A stretch of 33,457 nucleotides of DNA from Candidatus Zhuqueibacterota bacterium (GTDB lineage Bacteria > Zhuqueibacterota > Zhuqueibacteria > Residuimicrobiales > JAFGEC01). Below are positions 29,102-33,457 of this stretch, piece by piece. The translations under genes and the position numbers were made by a program. The notes below the pieces were generated by a model. The model saw nothing but the letters and a program-made list of their open reading frames with translations. It had not been told where the DNA came from and did no database searches. Positions within the stretch are counted from its first letter, which is position 1; every line of letters begins with the position of its first letter. The stretch covers positions 1 to 33,457 of the forward strand of contig JAFGEC010000517.1 in assembly GCA_016931775.1 (NCBI GenBank). The letters run 5' to 3'.

Positions 29102-29127
29102 TCCGCCGTGGGATTAATAACGGCGGA
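29102..29127 (+). other. Perfect 8-bp stem-loop in leader
   Basis: TCCGCCGT (29102-29109)/ACGGCGGA (29120-29127), 10-nt loop. Confidence 0.6.
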
Positions 29128-29153
29128 CGAGTGAGTATTTTATTTTTTCCAAG

Positions 29154-29264
29154 GGAGGTGATGTCCATGAAAGTCAAAAAAGCCGGAGAGCTGTGATTGG
29201 CCACTGCTCCCCGGCACCTCCGTTTGGCAACGGATAAACGGACGGTGAAAATCACAATCCGTCT
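29154..29264 (+). promoter_or_regulatory. Candidate cis-regulatory leader RNA (SD/anti-SD pairing)
   Basis: GGAGGTG (29154-29160) is exactly complementary to CACCTCC (29215-29221), extended by CCAA (29149-29152)/TTGG (29224-29227); further hairpin GGACGG (29240-29245)/CCGTCT (29259-29264). Confidence 0.45.
29167..29196 (+). CDS. Candidate leader peptide MKVKKAGEL (9 aa; 11 aa if upstream in-frame ATG at 29161 is used)
   Basis: Strong SD AAGGGAGGTG (29151-29160), 8 nt from GGAGG to the second ATG; stop TGA 29194-29196; lies upstream of a lipoprotein gene. Confidence 0.4.
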   Translation: MKVKKAGEL

Positions 29265-29313
29265 GGTAAAATGTACGCAAAAAACCAAAAATAATCAACC
29301 GAAAGGTGATATC

Positions 29314-30132
29314 ATGAACGTGCGCTCTTTTTTCAAGACAATTTGTATTTTATCCGTTCTGTTTGTCCTGGCAGGCTGCAAAAAAGACAAATCACCGGTT
29401 AAATCTGTCGAAAAGGAACCGGAGGTGGAAAAGGATGGAGTGGTGACGTTGTATATCCGAAAAGATTATATAAAGCTTAACGGTATGCTCGCCCTGGAAC
29501 ATATGGATTCATTGTTGATCTCGGAGACAGACCACCGTATCGATATTGACAATGCGGTAGTTTTTTCCGCAGATGAAATAAAAACTATAGCGGAATTCTA
29601 TTTCGAAGGTGATTTTGACGGTATGGCGGATACCGTTTTTTATTATTGGGAATATGTCTGGGAGATCAATGGAAAAGAACAAAAAGAAACCGAAGCCGGA
29701 CGCGTTAGAAATCATACAACGTTGGTTACTCTTTTCCCTACCCACAAACCACCGGCAAAAAAAATCCAGGGCCTGATTTTTTGTCTTGATAAAGACAACA
29801 ACAATACAGGCCGGGGTTTTGTTGTGCCTAGCTTCGATGGAGTTCCCAAGGACACACTCTGGATCGATGCAGCCCAAAATACTGTCTGTTACACCCCACA
29901 TGCGGCAGAACATGAATTTTCATTGAGTGATTCCACTGCGGACTTATCGATAGGAGCATACGACATAAATTCGTACCTGGAATTGTCTTTTGGAATGATG
30001 TGGTTTTTACAAAGCTTAGAGACAGAACAAATTTATGGTATATCTTCGGGTGGAATAGGCTTTAACGTGCCTGATCTTGATGCAAATCTCAAAGTTGTCG
30101 GTTTTGCACCAAACTTTTTACAATTAAAATGA
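29314..30132 (+). CDS. Lipoprotein of unknown function (272 aa)
   Basis: Lipobox 'ILSVLFVLAGC' from ATG 29314 with SD GAAAGGTGAT; the track start at 29197 would not give a signal peptide and lies in the structured leader. Confidence 0.75.
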   Translation: MNVRSFFKTICILSVLFVLAGCKKDKSPVKSVEKEPEVEKDGVVTLYIRKDYIKLNGMLALEHMDSLLISETDHRIDIDNAVVFSADEIKTIAEFYFEGDFDGMADTVFYYWEYVWEINGKEQKETEAGRVRNHTTLVTLFPTHKPPAKKIQGLIFCLDKDNNNTGRGFVVPSFDGVPKDTLWIDAAQNTVCYTPHAAEHEFSLSDSTADLSIGAYDINSYLELSFGMMWFLQSLETEQIYGISSGGIGFNVPDLDANLKVVGFAPNFLQLK

Positions 30133-30143
30133 AAGGTAACAAA

Positions 30144-32101
30144 ATGAAAAATAAAAAATTATACATGATTTTATTATCATTATCTCTGTTCTTTAATTTT
30201 GCTATTGCTGATGTGGAAACGCTCACCTCTACTGATGAGCGCTATGTTACGAAATCCGGTGCTGTATATAGCGGACCATATGCGTTGGATGATGGCCCTG
30301 TTGGTGTAGATATTGTGGAAGATGCACTGGTTATATTTCGCAGTGCCTTTACCTGGGACCCGTCCGAAATTGAAGATTATGCATTTATTTCTTCTCCAGA
30401 AGTAAAAATGACATCGACTTCAAATCCGGCCAATTCGTTCGTTCTTGATACCCATCATATGGCGGGTGAGCCGTCAACATTATCAAAAACCGGATTATAT
30501 GATGATATTGGAGCTGGTACAGTTTATAGTTCAACATCAATTTCTACATCAGGAACGGTCGCAAATAACTTGAGAATTTAAACTCAAATTTCACGGAAGA
30601 TCTTCAGGGCTGGGTCGAAGATAACCGGGACTGGTGTGCAATCGGTTTTCACCAGCAAAGTGATTTTAATGAAGATGACGATACCTATGCGGAATTTGAT
30701 TTTAAAACATTGAGATTTGAAAGTGACATCCGCATGTCCACCAGCGGCACCCTGTCCCAGGATGAACGCTGGGGCGTTAGCCAGACACTTACGGGCAATG
30801 TGACGGTACCATCGCCATACGATTTAATTTTGTGGGAAGACGCAACCATTAACATCGGCAGTTATTACATCAAATCGACCGGCGGCAGTATTACCGAACA
30901 GAGTGATGTCAGCGTTAGTCCGAGAATAATGGTGAAAAACGGAGCGACCATCAAGGGTTATTATCCATCTTTAGCTTCAGCATTCTCAAACGCATCTTCC
31001 GGCGAAACAGTTTACATGAAATCAAGCCAGACACTATCGGCAGATCTGAGCGTCCCTTCCGGTGTGACCCTGGAAATCAGCAACGGTACACTGACCATGA
31101 ACGGCAAGAAAATCACATCGGATGATGGAGATATCATCATTAACGGCGGTTCCGTATCACCCAATATCCAAGTCAAGACTGTGTCGGGTATTTACGGACT
31201 TTAACCCCACCATCCAATCTGCCATAACTGCGTCCAGTACATCCCAACAGGTCAAGGTGGCGGCAGGTACATATACTGAAAATATCACCATGGGAAGCGG
31301 TAAAACATTATATGGTTCAGGTAAAACATCAACCACCGTCAACGGTGATCTGACGATGACGAATAATAATTATACCATGCTTCTGCCCTGCCGCTGGCCA
31401 GCGCCGAAAATAGTCCCGCAACCATTATGAAGGCCCTGCGGTTGGTAGCCTACTGCTACCGTGCCTTGGGTGAACACGAGCAAGTCAACATCATTGCGGA
31501 AAATCTGAAAAAGGACCCGGCGCTGAAAACCGCGGCACTGTGCGTGCAAATCCCATGGTTCCTGGAATCGGGCCAATATGAAAAGGCATTGAATAATGCC
31601 GATCAGGTGATTGCTACCGGTACGGCGGAAGAGACCTTGCCCATGCTATACCGCAAGGCCGTGATCTGGCAAAAATATATCAAGGACACGGATAAGGCGG
31701 TGGAAATCTATTCCCGTATCATCAACCAATATCCCGGTTCTCCCATGGCCTGGGCTGCACAAAACCGGCTCAACAGCCTTGAGCGGCATATTTTGCCGCC
31801 GCAGGCAGCCAGTCCGGAAAAAGTACGAAAATTCAGCATCACAAACTATCCCAATCCGGCCAATCCAGAAACCTGCGTGCAGTACTGTTTGCCGGAAGCC
31901 GGCCGAATTGCCATTGATATCTATAATATCGCCGGTCAGCACATCACCACCTTGGTGGATACCCACATGCCCACGGGGCAGCACATGGTGCGTTGGGTCG
32001 GCCGCGACGCCTATGGCCGCCAGAGCGCAACCGGCGTGTATTTTTACCGGGTCGTATTCGGTCACCAGACCATGACGAAAAAATTCCTTTTGCTCCGTTA
32101 A
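30144..32101 (+). pseudogene. Disrupted secreted beta-helix / TPR-like / T9SS C-terminal domain protein (3 frame changes)
   Basis: Conceptual protein continues across ORFs 30129-30581, 30710-31204, 31122-31430 and 31427-32101; ends 'ITNYPNPANPETCVQYCLPEAGRIAIDIYNIAGQHITTLV...SATGVYFYRVVFG'. Confidence 0.75.
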
Positions 32102-32116
32102 GCGATATTTTACATT

Positions 32117-32150
32117 TACCGTTTCCGGCAAAGCCGTGCCGGAAACGGTA
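32117..32150 (+). terminator. Strong stem-loop after the disrupted T9SS gene (possible terminator, no clear U-tract)
   Basis: TACCGTTTCCGGCA (32117-32130)/TGCCGGAAACGGTA (32137-32150), perfect 14-bp stem, 6-nt loop. Confidence 0.5.
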
Positions 32151-32344
32151 TCTTAATGGGTATCGGAGCGTGGCGCATTTACAAAAAAGTAGATTTAGAA
32201 AAATATACAATAATGCCGAATTATTCCGCTAAGGGCGACTTGATAAAAGTCGTTTCTGCCTGTTCGAAACCTCAATCAATGATAAAATATCGCCTCGAGC
32301 GGCGTAATTTCAAGATTAGATGGAGGAATTCATTTTTTGATCTT

Positions 32345-33457
32345 CTAAGACAAATGACGGTCATGACCAGTCCGCCGAAACAGTAAAAACACCGGCACCC
32401 CGACTGCAACCGTAAGTAACGCCACGCTCGATTCGACCGGCCGTTCCAGAAATGACAGGATGAGTATAACCAGACCGATGGCAATGTAAAATATCTGCGC
32501 TACCGGATATCCGGGAAGCTTGAAATCACTGCCTCGGCGCCGTATGATAAAAACGCCGGCCACGGTGAGAATGGGAAAAATGCCCAGCGAAAATCCCATA
32601 TATGTGAGAATCTGATCAAAAGTGCCGGACCACACCATAATAATGGAAATAGCACCCTGTAACAGAATAGCTGTCGCCGGAACGTAAAATTTCGGGTGGA
32701 TCCGGGCTATGGATTTAAAAAAGTAACCGTCCCTGGCCATGGCAAAGTATACCCGGGGCCCTAAAATGATATAGGCACTGAGCGATGAAAACAGCGCAAA
32801 TGCGATCAAGAGTGAAAATACCGTTTCCATATGAATGTTGAACAGTTTGCCCATGGCCAGTCCGCCGATCGATATGACACCCGACATTTCAGCGGCTGGA
32901 ACGGCGTAAATATAAAGTACATTGAGCAGAATGTACAAAAATATTACAATCCCGGTTCCCAGAAAAAGTGATCGCGGCAAGGTTTTGGCCGGATTTTTGA
33001 TCTCCGATCCGATATAAACCGACGCATTCCAGCCGCTGTATGCAAACATGATCCACATGAGAGACAATCCCAGGGTTTTCCAGCTGCCGTAATTCAGTTG
33101 GAACGGCTGGCTGTCAAAGTGCCCCATGTCCCCTTTGCCGAAGGCAAATCCAAGAGATATCAAGGCAGCGATCAACAAGACCTTGAGCACGGTCAAATAA
33201 TTCTGAATTTTAGCCCCGAAATCGATGCCGCGCAAGTGTATCACTGTAAACAACAGAATAACGGCCATAGCGACAAGTTTTTTTGATAAATCCGGACCGC
33301 CGAACAGTTGAATTTGCGGAAAAGCGCGGGCCAAATATTCACTAAATCCGAGAGCAGAGGCGGCAATGGGTGCGGAGAAACCCACGATAAACGACACCCA
33401 GCCGCTTAAAAAGCCGAACAACGGGTGGTATAAACGGGATAAAAAAATATATTCTCC
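32345..33457 (-). CDS. APC-family amino acid permease (partial, N-terminus beyond right edge)
   Basis: Multi-TM ORF; 'FAYSGWNASVYIGSEIKNPAKTLPRSLFLG', 'SSLSAYIILGPRVYFAMARDGYFFK'; frame stays open to the window end ('GEYIFLSRLYHPLFGFLSGW'). Confidence 0.9.
   Translation of the reverse strand, partial: GEYIFLSRLYHPLFGFLSGWVSFIVGFSAPIAASALGFSEYLARAFPQIQLFGGPDLSKKLVAMAVILLFTVIHLRGIDFGAKIQNYLTVLKVLLIAALISLGFAFGKGDMGHFDSQPFQLNYGSWKTLGLSLMWIMFAYSGWNASVYIGSEIKNPAKTLPRSLFLGTGIVIFLYILLNVLYIYAVPAAEMSGVISIGGLAMGKLFNIHMETVFSLLIAFALFSSLSAYIILGPRVYFAMARDGYFFKSIARIHPKFYVPATAILLQGAISIIMVWSGTFDQILTYMGFSLGIFPILTVAGVFIIRRRGSDFKLPGYPVAQIFYIAIGLVILILSFLERPVESSVALLTVAVGVPVFLLFRRTGHDRHLS

Noticed and set aside
31122-31430. 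102-aa ORF as an independent gene
   Set aside because: Its first and last residues are out-of-frame readings; the middle continues the beta-helix protein of the disrupted 30144-32101 gene.
1-33457. tRNA, rRNA, prophage or restriction/defence genes
   Set aside because: Looked for conserved signatures by eye and found none that could be supported.

Overview
The 33.4 kb window appears chromosomal. Domain style (type IX-like 'NYPNPFNP' C-terminal domains, TANFOR-, GEVED-, PKD- and DNRLRE-like regions) suggests the FCB superphylum; this is inference, as there is no rRNA or other marker gene. Main blocks: (a) a minus-strand run, 8484 to <1, of four closely spaced envelope/secreted genes (barrel-like OMP, 1323-aa TANFOR-like protein, FN3 protein, partial secreted protein). 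(b) A plus-strand run, 9041-13303, from a perfect-consensus sigma70 promoter through a 66-aa membrane protein, a 7TMR-DISM sensor kinase with its catalytic middle missing, an Omp85/BamA-like barrel, and a translationally coupled lipoprotein that appears to carry an atypical kinase fold. (c) Minus-strand radical SAM, GH-A-like secreted enzyme, 1659-aa PKD/GEVED/plant-type-LRR protein, small OMP, SGNH-like/FN3/DNRLRE protein and a DUF4954-like beta-helix protein. (d) A degraded intergenic zone with CACAGAG-type repeats and an IS110-family C-terminal relic. (e) A structured 5' leader with a strong-SD mini-ORF and a complementary anti-SD, ahead of a lipoprotein and a frameshifted beta-helix/TPR/T9SS gene. 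(f) A partial APC permease at the right edge. Best candidates for undescribed biology are the Omp85 + kinase-like lipoprotein pair with its neighbours, the riboregulator-like leader at 29.1-29.3 kb, and the TANFOR/FN3/barrel operon. Many antisense ORFs in the supplied track are rejected as shadow ORFs. No database search was possible; family calls are from motif recognition.
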